64,000 nt of DNA from Histidinibacterium lentulum (GCF_003789055.1 NZ_ML119083.1:62001-126000); one strand, 5' to 3'; positions 8,908 through 18,264 are shown, counted from the stretch's first letter. The notes: generated from the letters alone by a model not told the origin. Numbers and translations are program-made.

Positions 8908-10588
8908 CCTGCATCCCCCTGCGGTTCCGGAAGAGCAGCGCGGGAAGGCCGAGCGCAAGGGCGAAGGGCAGAAAGGCGGCCCCGGTCTGCAGGATCGCCC
9001 AGACCCCGATCGCACGGCGGTCTCCGCCGGAGGCCAGCGCCACCGCCTCGGTCGTCAGGGTGGCGACCCGCCCGCCCCCGGCGAGAAGCGTGGGCAGGTA
9101 CTGGCCCACGGAAACGGCCATGCCCACCGCGACGGCGGTCAGGCAGGCGCGGGTCAGCATCGGGAGCCGCACCCGCCAGAGTACCCGCCCCGAAGCAGCG
9201 CCAAGAGTTGCGGCGACGGTGCTGTAGCGCGCATCCCAGGCCCTGTAGGGCCCCGCGAGCGACAGGAACACGTAGGGCAGCACGAAGACCAGATGCGCCA
9301 CGACAACCGGGCCGAACCCCGTGTCGAGCCCGGCCGACAGAAGGCCGATCTGCACCCCCGGCAGAAACGCCGTCTGCGGCACGAGAAGCGGCAGGTAGAG
9401 CAGCCACATCGCCCGGGACGGACGCACGCCGCGGCGCTCCTCGGTCTCGAGACAGCCGATGGCAAGGACGAGGGCCACCGCCGTGGCGATGGCGGCGATG
9501 GCCAGCGTCGTGCCCATCGCCTCGAGCCCCGGCGGGCCGTGGCGCTGCCAGCTGCGCCAAGTGAGACCGTCGGGCAGTGCGGAGGGAAAGCTCCAGAGCC
9601 CCGCGACGGACCAGACCGCCAGTCCGGCGATCCCCGCAACGAGGGCCAGCGCGCTCAGGGCGCCGAGGGCATAGCCCGCCACCCGCCCGGCGCCCTCGGC
9701 GGACCCGCGCCGCCCGCTCTCGATCCAGCGGCGACCGAGGAAGGCCACGCCCCGTTCCGCGAGCCGCCACGCGAGGATCGCCGCGATCACCAGCGCCAGT
9801 TGCAGGAGCGCCGCCACCGCCGCCAGGTCCCGGGTGCCGATGTCGGGGTCGGACATCCAGCGCACGATCTGCACCGACAGGGTGGGCGGCGTGTTCGGCC
9901 CGAGGATGATCGCCACGTCCACCGTAGACATGGCGTAGGCGAGGGTGACGTAGACCGGCAGGCGGATCTGGACGTAAAGCCTTGGAAAGACCGTCTTGAG
10001 AAACCCCGTGACCCGCCCGTATCCCAGCGCGGTGGCGACGTTGCGGCTTCGGCCCGGAGCGGTCTGCGGCAGGGCGGCAAGGGCCATCAGCAGCAGGAAC
10101 GGCACCTCTTTCGTCACCAGACCGGCAATCAGCGTCAGCCCCCATGGGTCCTGCAGGATCAGCAGGTCCGGCGGCCTGTCCCAGCCGGTCACCCCCGGCG
10201 ATAGGCTGCGGGCGATCCAGCCCGAGGGCGCGATGAGGAACGCGAGGCCGAAGGCCGCGGCCGCATGGGGCAGCGCGAGGAGGGGCGAAAGCAGCCTCTG
10301 CAGCACGGCGAAGGCGCGCGTGCCGCTCCATCCCGCAAGGATCAGGGCCGTGATCGCCAGCGCGATCACCGTGGAGCCGATGCCGGTGGTGACCGAGAGC
10401 AGGCTCGCCTCGCGCAGGCCAGGCCAGGCGAGGGCAGCCCTGAGGGGACCGAGGGACAGCCCCTCAGACAGGAGACCCAGAGCGGGCGCGAGGGTCCACC
10501 AGAGACCCAGCAGCACCGGGCCGAGCATGACCATGAGGGTCAGGAGCGGCAGCGCCCCCGGCAAGATGCCCCAGACGCTGCGGTGCAC
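8900..10588 (-). CDS. ynjC: ABC transporter permease YnjC-like (fused two-repeat)
   Basis: Inner-membrane permease of 562 residues made of two fused binding-protein-dependent permease halves, as in ThiP and YnjC. Each half has a run of hydrophobic helices and an EAA-like loop (GYGRVTGFLKTVFPRL near 190; GAASGRVLWRVRLPML near 470). The start is GTG at 10588, one base after the ynjB stop. It forms the channel for the YnjB-bound solute and is energised by YnjD. Confidence 0.87.
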   Translation of the reverse strand: MHRSVWGILPGALPLLTLMVMLGPVLLGLWWTLAPALGLLSEGLSLGPLRAALAWPGLREASLLSVTTGIGSTVIALAITALILAGWSGTRAFAVLQRLLSPLLALPHAAAAFGLAFLIAPSGWIARSLSPGVTGWDRPPDLLILQDPWGLTLIAGLVTKEVPFLLLMALAALPQTAPGRSRNVATALGYGRVTGFLKTVFPRLYVQIRLPVYVTLAYAMSTVDVAIILGPNTPPTLSVQIVRWMSDPDIGTRDLAAVAALLQLALVIAAILAWRLAERGVAFLGRRWIESGRRGSAEGAGRVAGYALGALSALALVAGIAGLAVWSVAGLWSFPSALPDGLTWRSWQRHGPPGLEAMGTTLAIAAIATAVALVLAIGCLETEERRGVRPSRAMWLLYLPLLVPQTAFLPGVQIGLLSAGLDTGFGPVVVAHLVFVLPYVFLSLAGPYRAWDARYSTVAATLGAASGRVLWRVRLPMLTRACLTAVAVGMAVSVGQYLPTLLAGGGRVATLTTEAVALASGGDRRAIGVWAILQTGAAFLPFALALGLPALLFRNRRGMQDG

Positions 10589-10589
10589 G

Positions 10590-11780
10590 TCAGCGGGTCC
10601 CGTAGCGCTCCTGCCAGTCGTCGGCGAGAGCGGTCGCCCAGGAGGGATGCGGCTCGTCCTGCACCTGCCCCAGTTCGGCGGGCGACAGGGTCGCGATCCC
10701 GAGGGCGAGGCTGTCGAAGGCGCTGCGATCCTCCTCGGAGAGCGCGGCCATGTCGAGGACCGTGCCGTAGCCCAGGATCTCGGGGTCCTGCGCCCGGAGC
10801 TGCGCCTCGGGCGACATCAGGAAGTTGGCGAGCACCATCGCGCCCGCCTTGGAGCCCGAGTTGTAGGGGATCGCCACGAAGCTGGCGTTGCCGATGGTGC
10901 CCTTGTCCAGCACGAAGGTCCGCACGGTCTCGGGCAGTTCGAAATTGGCGATGGCGGTCGAGGCCTCGCCCGGAGAGAAGGAGATCGCGAGGTCGATCTC
11001 GTCGTCGTTCATCAGCTGGAGTTGCCGTGGCCCGGTCTGCGGATAGGCCCGCCCCTCGCGCCAGAGGTGAGGGGTCAGCTCGTCGAGAAAGGCCCAGAGC
11101 GGGGCGGTGACGGCGTCGTAGTCGCTTTCCATCACCGGGACCGCCAGCACCGAGGGATCCTCCGACAGGTCGATCAGCGCCTGTTTCAGGAAGGTCGTCC
11201 CGAGGAAATCGGGCGGCTGCGGATAGGTGAAGCGGCCGGGATTCGACGTCGCCCAGTCGAGAATGGCCTCCATCGAGCCCAGCGGCTCTGCCAGATCGGC
11301 CGTGTCGTGCATGAAGACCACCTGCGCCATGGCCCAGGGCGCCTCATAGCCCTCGGTCGGGACGGTGAAGTCGGTGGTCACGGTCTTGCCGTTCACGTCG
11401 ACATACTGCCAGTTCGGCAGGTCGAAGGCGAAGGGGCCGAAGAGCAGGCCTTCCTCCTTCATCGAGGCGAAGTTGGCGCCGTTGATCCAGATGAGGTCCA
11501 CCGCACCGTCCTCGTCCTCGCCGGCCTGCCGCTCGGTCAGGACGCGGGTCACGGCGTCGGCCGTGTCCGTCAGCTTCACATGTTCGAGGGTCACCCCGTA
11601 CTCCTCGTCGATCCGCTCACCGGCCCAGGCGATGAAATCGTTCGTCGTCGTCGAGCCGCCCCAAGCGTGCCAGTAGACTGTCTGCCCCCGCGCCTCATCG
11701 AGAACCGCGTCCCAGTCGGCGGGGTCCGGCTGGGCGTATGCCGCGACGGGCAGGAGAGAGGCGAGAATGGCAAGACGCAT
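10590..11780 (-). CDS. ynjB: ABC transporter substrate-binding protein YnjB-like
   Basis: Secreted binding protein of 396 residues with a signal peptide (MRLAILASLLPVAAYAQ) and the YnjB hallmark region QTVYWHAWGGS followed by DLIWINGANF. The family resembles thiamine and iron binding proteins, but its ligand is unknown. ATG 11780 has a GAAAGG site, and the gene begins 11 bases after ynjF. Confidence 0.87.
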   Translation of the reverse strand: MRLAILASLLPVAAYAQPDPADWDAVLDEARGQTVYWHAWGGSTTTNDFIAWAGERIDEEYGVTLEHVKLTDTADAVTRVLTERQAGEDEDGAVDLIWINGANFASMKEEGLLFGPFAFDLPNWQYVDVNGKTVTTDFTVPTEGYEAPWAMAQVVFMHDTADLAEPLGSMEAILDWATSNPGRFTYPQPPDFLGTTFLKQALIDLSEDPSVLAVPVMESDYDAVTAPLWAFLDELTPHLWREGRAYPQTGPRQLQLMNDDEIDLAISFSPGEASTAIANFELPETVRTFVLDKGTIGNASFVAIPYNSGSKAGAMVLANFLMSPEAQLRAQDPEILGYGTVLDMAALSEEDRSAFDSLALGIATLSPAELGQVQDEPHPSWATALADDWQERYGTR

Positions 11781-11791
11781 GGACGGCCCTT

Positions 11792-12457
11792 TCAGTTGGA
11801 AAATACCTGTCGCGCGGCAAGGACCCGCGACGCGGCGGTGACAAGACAGAGCACCGCGAAGACCCAGGCGAGCGGTGCGAAGAACCCGGGCATCAGACAG
11901 ATCAGGACAAAGAAGAGGATCGTCTCCGTGCCCTCGAGCAACCCGTTCGAGAAATAGAGGCTCTTCGATCCCTGGGCGGTGGTCTCCATGCCGCGTTTCT
12001 CCGCAAGAATCGCATATCCCAGAAAGCTGGTGCCGTTGACATAGAAGCTGGCCAGGAGCACCGCGCCCGCGACGCCGTTGGCCGCAGGGTCCAGCAGGAC
12101 GAAGGCAAGAGGGACCGCGCCGTAGAAGGCGAAATCCGCGGTGATGTCGAGATAGCCGCCGAAATCCGTCTTGCGCGTCGCGCGGGCAATGGCGCCGTCG
12201 AGACCGTCCGCGAGCCGCGAGGCTAGCAAGAGGACCAGCGCCAGCCCCATCGCCCCGGCCCAGATCGCCGCTGCGGCGCCGAGACCCAGCGCAAATCCCG
12301 CGAGAGTGACCGCGTTCGCCGACACGCCGAAGCCGGCGATGCGGCGGCCCAGCGCATTCAGCGGTGGGTCGATCAGCTTGCGGGCGGCGGCGTCCAGCAT
12401 CGGGTCCCCATGCGGCAGGTCTGCCCACAGATGACGCAGCTTTTCGGGACCGTCCAT
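11792..12457 (-). CDS. ynjF: CDP-alcohol phosphatidyltransferase family protein, YnjF-like
   Basis: Membrane enzyme that joins a CDP-linked lipid or alcohol to an alcohol acceptor. The family signature is complete: DGLDGAIAR, then GGYLDITAD, at about residues 83-108. Several hydrophobic helices surround it, and the length is 221 residues. The E. coli ynj locus also contains a CDP-alcohol transferase beside the same transporter, so the pairing is conserved, though its purpose is not known. The ribosome site is weak. Confidence 0.85.
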   Translation of the reverse strand: MDGPEKLRHLWADLPHGDPMLDAAARKLIDPPLNALGRRIAGFGVSANAVTLAGFALGLGAAAAIWAGAMGLALVLLLASRLADGLDGAIARATRKTDFGGYLDITADFAFYGAVPLAFVLLDPAANGVAGAVLLASFYVNGTSFLGYAILAEKRGMETTAQGSKSLYFSNGLLEGTETILFFVLICLMPGFFAPLAWVFAVLCLVTAASRVLAARQVFSN

Positions 12458-12496
12458 CTGCTTGTCGTGAAAGTTACCGGGCTGAAAGGCGGCCGG

Positions 12497-13600
12497 TCAG
12501 ACCGCCGGGACGGCGACGATGGCAGGCGAGAGCGGCACGGTGACCCTGAGCGCATGGCCGCCGCCTGTCGCCCTTGTCTCGACGGTGCCACCGATCTGCT
12601 GCGCCGTCGTGTCGATGATCGTCAGGCCCAGCCCCGCCGGAGCATCGCCCGGGATGCCCACGCCGTCGTCGCCGCAGTCGAGCACATAGCTGCCGTCGAC
12701 CGCGAGCCCGGAGACCTGGATCGCGCCCTGCCGTCCGTCCGGAAACGCGTGCTTGATCGCGTTGGCCACGACCTCGTTTAGAATGCCGGCGCAGCCGGTG
12801 GCGATGGCGGTGGGCACCATCGCCGTCTCCGCGGTCACGGCGAGACGGATGTTAGGCGGGCAGCCTGCACGAAGCAGATCGCCCACGTTCAGCAGGTAGC
12901 GGCCGATATCCACCGTGTCGTCCGCGTCGGACCGGTAAAGCTCGGCATGGAGCGCGGCCACCGTCTGGATACGGCCCTCGACCCGGGTCAGCGCACGTTT
13001 CGTTTCCTCGGACCGCGACCGGAGCCTCAGGAGCCGCGCATAGGAGGCGACAGACTGCAGCGAGTTCTTCACACGGTGATCCGCCTCGCTGCGCTGGGTC
13101 TCGGCCAGCCGCTGGGCGCGGCGCGCGTCGAGCTGGCGCACCACCTGGCGGGCCATGACGAGAAGGGTCTGGCGCTGCGTGGGCGTCAGCCGGCGCGGGC
13201 GGGTATCGAGCACGCAGAGAGAGCCGATGGCGACGCCGGACGGGCTGACAAGCGGCGCACCAGCATAGAACCGAAGGTCCGGGCGGGCGGTGACGAGGCC
13301 ATGTCCTCGGGTCCGCGGATCGGTGTGCAGGTCCTCTATTTCGTAGAGGTCGCCCTGGCGAATCGTCTGGGCGCAGATCGACATCTCGATCGGCGTTTCC
13401 CGTTCCTCCACCCCGACATGCGCCTTGAACCACTGCCGGTCCGGTTCGACGAAGCTGACGAGGGCCACCGGCGCCTCGAGCAGTTGCGCCACCAGCGCCG
13501 CGATCTCGTCGAAGTCCGTCTCCGGTGCGGTGTCGAGAATGCCGTAGGCGCGGAGCTCGGCCTGACGGGCGATTTCGGAGGTGGCAGAAGTCATGTTCAT
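12497..13600 (-). CDS. GAF-domain sensor histidine kinase (HisKA_2/HWE-like)
   Basis: Soluble signal-transducing kinase of 367 residues without membrane segments. A GAF domain spans about residues 20-160 (PVALVSFVEPDRQWFKA, FYAGAPLVSPSGVAIGSLCV). The phospho-acceptor His is in EADHRVKNSLQSVASYARLL near residue 175, and the ATPase domain has NEVVANAIKHAF, DDGVGIP and GLGLTIIDTTA. The HRVKN pattern places it in the HisKA_2 family common in alphaproteobacteria. No response regulator lies nearby. It precedes ynjF on the same strand by 39 bases; whether they are functionally linked is unknown. Confidence 0.88.
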   Translation of the reverse strand: MNMTSATSEIARQAELRAYGILDTAPETDFDEIAALVAQLLEAPVALVSFVEPDRQWFKAHVGVEERETPIEMSICAQTIRQGDLYEIEDLHTDPRTRGHGLVTARPDLRFYAGAPLVSPSGVAIGSLCVLDTRPRRLTPTQRQTLLVMARQVVRQLDARRAQRLAETQRSEADHRVKNSLQSVASYARLLRLRSRSEETKRALTRVEGRIQTVAALHAELYRSDADDTVDIGRYLLNVGDLLRAGCPPNIRLAVTAETAMVPTAIATGCAGILNEVVANAIKHAFPDGRQGAIQVSGLAVDGSYVLDCGDDGVGIPGDAPAGLGLTIIDTTAQQIGGTVETRATGGGHALRVTVPLSPAIVAVPAV

Positions 13601-13660
13601 GATGCCGGACAGATTCAGGTGTCAGCCGCCGCAGTCAACCTCGCGCCCTGCAAGGCGACG

Positions 13661-14299
13661 TCAGGTCGCGAGGATCCGCTCAAACACGGTCCTCAGATGC
13701 GCCTCGGCACCGGGGAAGGGATCCGTCTCGCCGAGCACGGCGCGGACCTGAACGTCGAAATCCGCGTAATGCTGGGTCAGCGCCCAGACCGAGAAGATCA
13801 GGTGCACGGGATCGACCGGCGCGATGCGGCCCCTGTCGATCCAGCCCCGGATGATTCCGGCGCGCTCCTCCACCAGACTGCGCAGATCCTGCTCCAGCAC
13901 CGCCCGGATGCGCGGCGCGCCCTGCATGATCTCGTAGGCGAAGAGCCGGCTTTCCAGAGGATAGTCCCGCGCGAGGTCGAGCTTGCGCCGGACGTAGCCG
14001 AGAATTTCCGCCACCGGGTCGCCCTCGGGGTCGAGCATCCTGAGCGGGTCGAGCCAGGTGTCGAGCAGACCCTGAAGCAGCGCGGTGTAGATCGCGTCCT
14101 TCGAGCGGAAATAGTAGAGCAGGTTGGGTTTCGACAGGCCGGCGGCCCGCGCGATGCGGTCCAGCGTGGCGCCGCTGTAACCCGCTTCTGCAAACACGCC
14201 GAGGGCGGCGGCGAGGATCGCTTCCCGGTTCCTTTTCTGGATTCGACTGGACGACACCGACCGGCGCGTTTTCCGACTGCCGAGTGTCTGACCGTTCAT
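13661..14299 (-). CDS. rutR: TetR family regulator, RutR-like pyrimidine repressor
   Basis: Transcriptional regulator of 212 residues. The TetR helix-turn-helix is at about residues 22-68 (AALGVFAEAGYSGATLDRIA, then LSKPNLLYYF), and the NLLYYF turn with the following SKDAIYTALL is close to RutR. The C-terminal ligand domain matches the RutR type. In E. coli RutR binds uracil or thymine. ATG 14299 follows AAAGGA. It is divergent from the carbamoyl-amidase gene, with a RutR-like box between them, so autoregulation and control of the pyrimidine genes are likely. Confidence 0.83.
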   Translation of the reverse strand: MNGQTLGSRKTRRSVSSSRIQKRNREAILAAALGVFAEAGYSGATLDRIARAAGLSKPNLLYYFRSKDAIYTALLQGLLDTWLDPLRMLDPEGDPVAEILGYVRRKLDLARDYPLESRLFAYEIMQGAPRIRAVLEQDLRSLVEERAGIIRGWIDRGRIAPVDPVHLIFSVWALTQHYADFDVQVRAVLGETDPFPGAEAHLRTVFERILAT

Positions 14300-14372
14300 G
14301 CCTGTCCTTTCGGCAGATGCCGCCTGCGCGGGCAGGCCGCTTGACTGACCCCATCGGGGTGGTAGCGTTCGT

Positions 14373-14388
14373 TTTACCATATGGTCAA
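14373..14388. promoter_or_regulatory. RutR-type operator between rutR and the pyrimidine hydrolase gene
   Basis: TTTACCATATGGTCAA differs at one base from the E. coli RutR consensus TTGACCA-NN-TGGTCAA. Its centre lies about 40 bases before the ATG of the carbamoyl-amidase gene (14422) and about 80 before the ATG of rutR, a position suited to repressing both. Confidence 0.75.
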
Positions 14389-14421
14389 ACCGAACCCGAC
14401 CTGTTTCTCCGGAGCCTGCCC

Positions 14422-15672
14422 ATGTCCCCTCCCGCCGCCAACCTTACCATCGACGGCGCGCGACTCTGGGACAGCATCATGGAGATGGCGAAGATCGGCC
14501 CCGGCGTCGCGGGGGGCAACAACCGCCAGACGGTCACCGATGCCGATGGCGAGGGCCGCGAACTGTTCCAGAGTTGGTGCGAGGCCGCGGGCCTGACCAT
14601 GGGCCTCGACCAGATGGGCAACATGTTCGCCCGCCGCGAGGGCACGGACCCGGAGGCGTTGCCGGTCTACGTGGGCTCGCATCTCGACACCCAGCCCACG
14701 GGCGGGAAATACGACGGGGTTCTGGGCGTGCTGGGCGGGCTCGAGGTGATCCGCACGCTGAACGATCTGAACATCCGCACGAAGCATCCCATCGTGGTGA
14801 CGAACTTCTCCAACGAGGAGGGCACGCGGTTCGCTCCGCCGATGCTGGCCTCGGGCGTCTTTGCGGGCATCCATGACCAGGACTGGGCCTATGCGCGCAC
14901 CGATGCCGAGGGAAAGACCTTTGGCGCGGAACTGGAACGGATCGGCTGGAAAGGCGAGGAGCAGGTGGGCGCGCGGAAGATGCACGCCTTCTTCGAACTG
15001 CACATCGAGCAGGGCCCGATCCTCGAGGCCAAGGGCAAGGACATCGGCGTCGTCACCCACGGGCAGGGCCTGAGCTGGACCCAGATCACCGTGACCGGCA
15101 AGGAGAGCCATACCGGATCGACCCCGATGCCGATGCGCCGGAACGCGGGCCTTGCCATGGCGCGCATCCTGGAAAAGGTCGACGCCATCGCCTGGGCACG
15201 CCAGCCCCATGCGCTGGGCGCCGCGGGCCATATCGAGGTCTACCCGAACAGCCGCAACGTGATCCCCGGAAAGGCGGTGTTTACCGTCGATCTGCGCTCC
15301 CCCGATCTGGCGCAAATCGAGGAGATGGAGGCGGAGGTCCGCACCGCGGCGCAGGAGATCTGTGAGCGCATGGGGCTCGAGGTCACTTTCGAGAAGGTGG
15401 GCGGGTTCGATCCAGTGACGTTCGACGAGGGTTGCGTGGCGGCAGTGCGGAACGCGGCGGAACGGCTGGGCTACAGCCACATGCCGATCATCTCGGGCGC
15501 GGGGCACGACGCCTGCTGGATCAACCGCGTGGCGCCCACGGCGATGATCATGTGTCCCTGCGTGGACGGGCTGTCGCACAACGAGGCGGAGGAAATCACG
15601 CCCGACTGGGCCAAGAAGGGCGCGGACGTGCTCTTTCACGCGGTGGTCGAGACGGCGGAGATCGTGGCGTGA
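14422..15672 (+). CDS. N-carbamoyl-beta-alanine amidohydrolase (beta-ureidopropionase, M20 type)
   Basis: Zinc enzyme of the hydantoinase/carbamoylase family, predicted to release beta-alanine, CO2 and ammonia from N-carbamoyl-beta-alanine, the last reductive pyrimidine step (PydC role). Zinc-site motifs are GSHLDTQPTGGKYDG, NEEGTRF, HIEQGP and SHNEAEE near the C-terminus; the lid domain holds TGKESHTGSTPM. The 416 residues fit. ATG 14422 has a GGAG site. The nearby dihydropyrimidinase and PreTA support this over other N-carbamoyl amino acid substrates. Confidence 0.87.
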   Translation: MSPPAANLTIDGARLWDSIMEMAKIGPGVAGGNNRQTVTDADGEGRELFQSWCEAAGLTMGLDQMGNMFARREGTDPEALPVYVGSHLDTQPTGGKYDGVLGVLGGLEVIRTLNDLNIRTKHPIVVTNFSNEEGTRFAPPMLASGVFAGIHDQDWAYARTDAEGKTFGAELERIGWKGEEQVGARKMHAFFELHIEQGPILEAKGKDIGVVTHGQGLSWTQITVTGKESHTGSTPMPMRRNAGLAMARILEKVDAIAWARQPHALGAAGHIEVYPNSRNVIPGKAVFTVDLRSPDLAQIEEMEAEVRTAAQEICERMGLEVTFEKVGGFDPVTFDEGCVAAVRNAAERLGYSHMPIISGAGHDACWINRVAPTAMIMCPCVDGLSHNEAEEITPDWAKKGADVLFHAVVETAEIVA

Positions 15673-15862
15673 TGTCCCTCCGCTCCTCAGGACCCCGCGG
15701 GTCGGGACGCTCTGTTGCGGAGCCTGCGGGGTGACACGGGATTGCCTGCCTTCGTCCCGGGCAAGAAGGCCCCTGCCATGGCAGCCGAAGTCAGGGAGCG
15801 GCACGGCATTCGCGGAGGCCGGCTTGCGTCCATCTGGAACGGGTCCGACCGGATCGAAAGGC

Positions 15863-16099
15863 GTGTGGACCCGGTTGACGGGCAGCCTCTGCTTCCTGTC
15901 GGCCTGCGGTTTCGGCCCTGACCCGGGCGGCCCATTTCGTGCACCGGCCGACCTGCCGCTGCCGCTGGGCGTGGCGGAGCGCCTGCCCGATGGCATCACG
16001 CCGTCGGATGTCTTCGTCCGGACCGGGAATGCCGACCTCGCGGGCTGCTACTACTACGAACTGGACGGCGCCGATGTCCTGCTCGACTGTGTCGGCTGA
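15863..16099 (+). CDS. Putative small lipoprotein
   Basis: Possible 78-residue protein with a short hydrophobic start and a lipobox-like LSAC (residues about 12-15), followed by a Pro-rich tail and TGNADLAGCYYYELDG. The GTG start has GAAAGG too close; a TTG at 15875 has better spacing. It ends 13 bases before the next gene. The 190 bases between the amidohydrolase stop and this start hold no better gene. No family recognised; it may be spurious. Confidence 0.4.
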   Translation: MWTRLTGSLCFLSACGFGPDPGGPFRAPADLPLPLGVAERLPDGITPSDVFVRTGNADLAGCYYYELDGADVLLDCVG

Positions 16100-16112
16100 T
16101 CGGAGGTCCCGG

Positions 16113-16766
16113 ATGCGCCATGCCCTGACGCTCGCTCTTTGGGTTCTTGCCGCGCCGGCGGTTGCGGAGACCTCGGACGCCGAGGGCGATCCCTGGTGTG
16201 ACGATATCGCCCCGGGCGAAGCAGGCGGCGTCACCTGCTTCCTGCCTTTCGATACCGACCTGCTGTACTTCTTGTACGAGGAAACCGGCGAACCGGCGGT
16301 CTGGAACCTGCGGTTCACGCAATTCGGATTCGATTTCTCGACCCGCGCCGAGAGCGACCCGATCCGCGTCGAATACGTGATGACAGCGCCGGAACTGCGG
16401 GATGTCACCGACGACGGGATCGCGGAACTGTTCATTCCGGTGATGTCGGGGATGGTCAACATCACATGGTCGGTCTGGACCACGACCGGCAGCGGCATTT
16501 TCGTGCCCGTCGGCGAAATCTCGGGCATCGCCGTGGACGCGCTGGAGGTGCGCGACGGACTGATCGTGTCCGCCACACGCGACAACGCCGCCGTCTGGAC
16601 AGAGACGGGTACCCGGATCTGGCCGACCGGGATGGACGACATCTACAGCTTGTCGGTGAACCACGCCGACCGGACGTGCGAAATCATCGCGGCTCGGGAA
16701 CTCGCGTCGGTGGGGCTGAACAAGGACCTGCTGATCGACCGCTGCGAAGCGCGGGACTGGGACTGA
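16113..16766 (+). CDS. Secreted protein of unknown function
   Basis: 217-residue protein with a clear signal peptide (MRHALTLALWVLAAPAVAET) and a strong GGAGG site before ATG 16113. The mature part is acidic and rich in beta-type segments; a phrase such as DVTDDGIAELFIPVMSG recalls FG-GAP/VCBS-like calcium-binding repeats, but I cannot confirm that. It lies between the two pyrimidine hydrolase genes and may be carried passively in that transcript. Confidence 0.7.
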   Translation: MRHALTLALWVLAAPAVAETSDAEGDPWCDDIAPGEAGGVTCFLPFDTDLLYFLYEETGEPAVWNLRFTQFGFDFSTRAESDPIRVEYVMTAPELRDVTDDGIAELFIPVMSGMVNITWSVWTTTGSGIFVPVGEISGIAVDALEVRDGLIVSATRDNAAVWTETGTRIWPTGMDDIYSLSVNHADRTCEIIAARELASVGLNKDLLIDRCEARDWD

Positions 16767-16809
16767 CCGCGCCGGTCCGAAGGACCTGCGCAGAACGAGG
16801 GAGACAACC

Positions 16810-18264
16810 ATGAGCAGCACCGTGATCCGGAACGGCACCGTCGTCACCGCCGACCACAGCTGGAAGGCCGACGTGCTGATCGAGAATGGCCTGATCACCG
16901 CCATCGGCGAGGGCCTCACCGGCGACGAGGAGCTGGACGCCACGGGCTGCTACGTCATGCCCGGCGGGATCGACCCCCATACGCATCTCGAGATGCCCTT
17001 CATGGGAACCTATTCCTCGGACGATTTCGACAGCGGCACCCGTGCCGCGCTCTCGGGCGGGACGACGATGGTGGTGGATTTCGCCCTGCCCTCGCCCGGT
17101 CAGGGTCTGCTCGACGCGATCCGGATGTGGGACAACAAGTCGACCCGCGCCGCCTGCGACTATTCCTTCCACATGGCGGTCACCTGGTGGGGAGAGCAGG
17201 TCTTCGACGAGATGAAGGAGGTGGTCGACCGCGGCATCACGACCTTCAAGCACTTCATGGCCTACAAGGGCGCGCTGATGGTGCAGGACGACGAGATGTT
17301 CGCGTCCTTCCAGCGCGTCGGAGAGCTGGGCGGCATCGCCATGGTCCATGCCGAGAACGGCGATGTCGTGGCCGACCTTCAGCAAAGGCTGCTGGCCGAG
17401 GGCAATACCGGCCCCGAGGCCCATGCCTATTCCCGGCCCCCGGCGGTGGAGGGCGAGGCTGCGAACCGCGCCATCATGATCGCCGACATGGCGGGCGTGC
17501 CGCTCTACATCGTCCACGTCTCCTGCGAGGAGGCCCACGAGGCGATTCGGCGCGCGCGCCAGCAGGGCAAGCGGGTCTGGGGCGAGCCGCTGATCCAGCA
17601 CCTGACGCTCGACGACAGCGAATACATGAGCAAGGACTGGGACCACGCCGCGCGGCGCGTTATGTCCCCACCCTTCCGCGACCAGAAGCACCAGGAGAGC
17701 CTGTGGCACGGGCTGATGTCGGGATCGCTGTCGGTGGTGGCCACGGATCATTGCGCCTTCACCACCGAGCAGAAGCGCCATGGCGTGGGCGATTTCACGA
17801 AGATCCCCAACGGCACCGGTGGGCTCGAGGACCGGATGCCGATGCTCTGGACCCATGGCGTGGGCACCGGGCGGCTGACGCCAGAGGAATTCGTCGCCGT
17901 CACGTCGACCAACATCGCCAAGGTGCTGAACTGCTATCCGAAGAAGGGCGCGATCCGCGTGGGCTCGGATGCCGATATCGTGGTCTGGGACCCGGAGAAG
18001 ACCAAGACCATCACCGCGGCTTCGCAGGTGTCCGCGATCGACTACAACGTCTTCGAGGGCAAAAAGGTCAAGGGCCTGCCGCGCTTCACCCTGACCCGCG
18101 GCATGGTGGCGGTCCATGACGGCGAGATGCGCACCGAGGAGGGACACGGCAAGTTCGTGCCGCGGCCGCCGCTGACCTCTGTGAACAGGGCGCTGTCGAC
18201 CTGGAAAGAGCTCACCGCCCCGCGCCCTGTGCAGCGCAGCGGCATCCCGGCGAGCGGCGTGTGA
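16810..18264 (+). CDS. hydA: Dihydropyrimidinase / D-hydantoinase
   Basis: Cytoplasmic amidohydrolase that opens dihydrouracil or dihydrothymine to N-carbamoyl-beta-amino acids, the second reductive pyrimidine step. Metal ligands are the HxH of DPHTHLEM, the carboxylated Lys153 in FKHFMAYKG, and His or Asp in MVHAENGD, IVHVSC and ATDHCAF. The 484 residues match the family. A GAGGGAGA-type site precedes ATG 16810. It sits between the carbamoyl-amidase and an NMT1-type importer, completing the pathway with PreTA. Confidence 0.94.
   Translation: MSSTVIRNGTVVTADHSWKADVLIENGLITAIGEGLTGDEELDATGCYVMPGGIDPHTHLEMPFMGTYSSDDFDSGTRAALSGGTTMVVDFALPSPGQGLLDAIRMWDNKSTRAACDYSFHMAVTWWGEQVFDEMKEVVDRGITTFKHFMAYKGALMVQDDEMFASFQRVGELGGIAMVHAENGDVVADLQQRLLAEGNTGPEAHAYSRPPAVEGEAANRAIMIADMAGVPLYIVHVSCEEAHEAIRRARQQGKRVWGEPLIQHLTLDDSEYMSKDWDHAARRVMSPPFRDQKHQESLWHGLMSGSLSVVATDHCAFTTEQKRHGVGDFTKIPNGTGGLEDRMPMLWTHGVGTGRLTPEEFVAVTSTNIAKVLNCYPKKGAIRVGSDADIVVWDPEKTKTITAASQVSAIDYNVFEGKKVKGLPRFTLTRGMVAVHDGEMRTEEGHGKFVPRPPLTSVNRALSTWKELTAPRPVQRSGIPASGV

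Noticed and set aside
15715-15921. 68-codon frame overlapping the putative lipoprotein
   Set aside because: No signal, family or good ribosome site; the lipobox frame is slightly better though still weak.
14374-15999. Minus-strand open frame of 541 codons opposite the carbamoyl-amidase
   Set aside because: It is a shadow of a well-supported M20 enzyme on the other strand.
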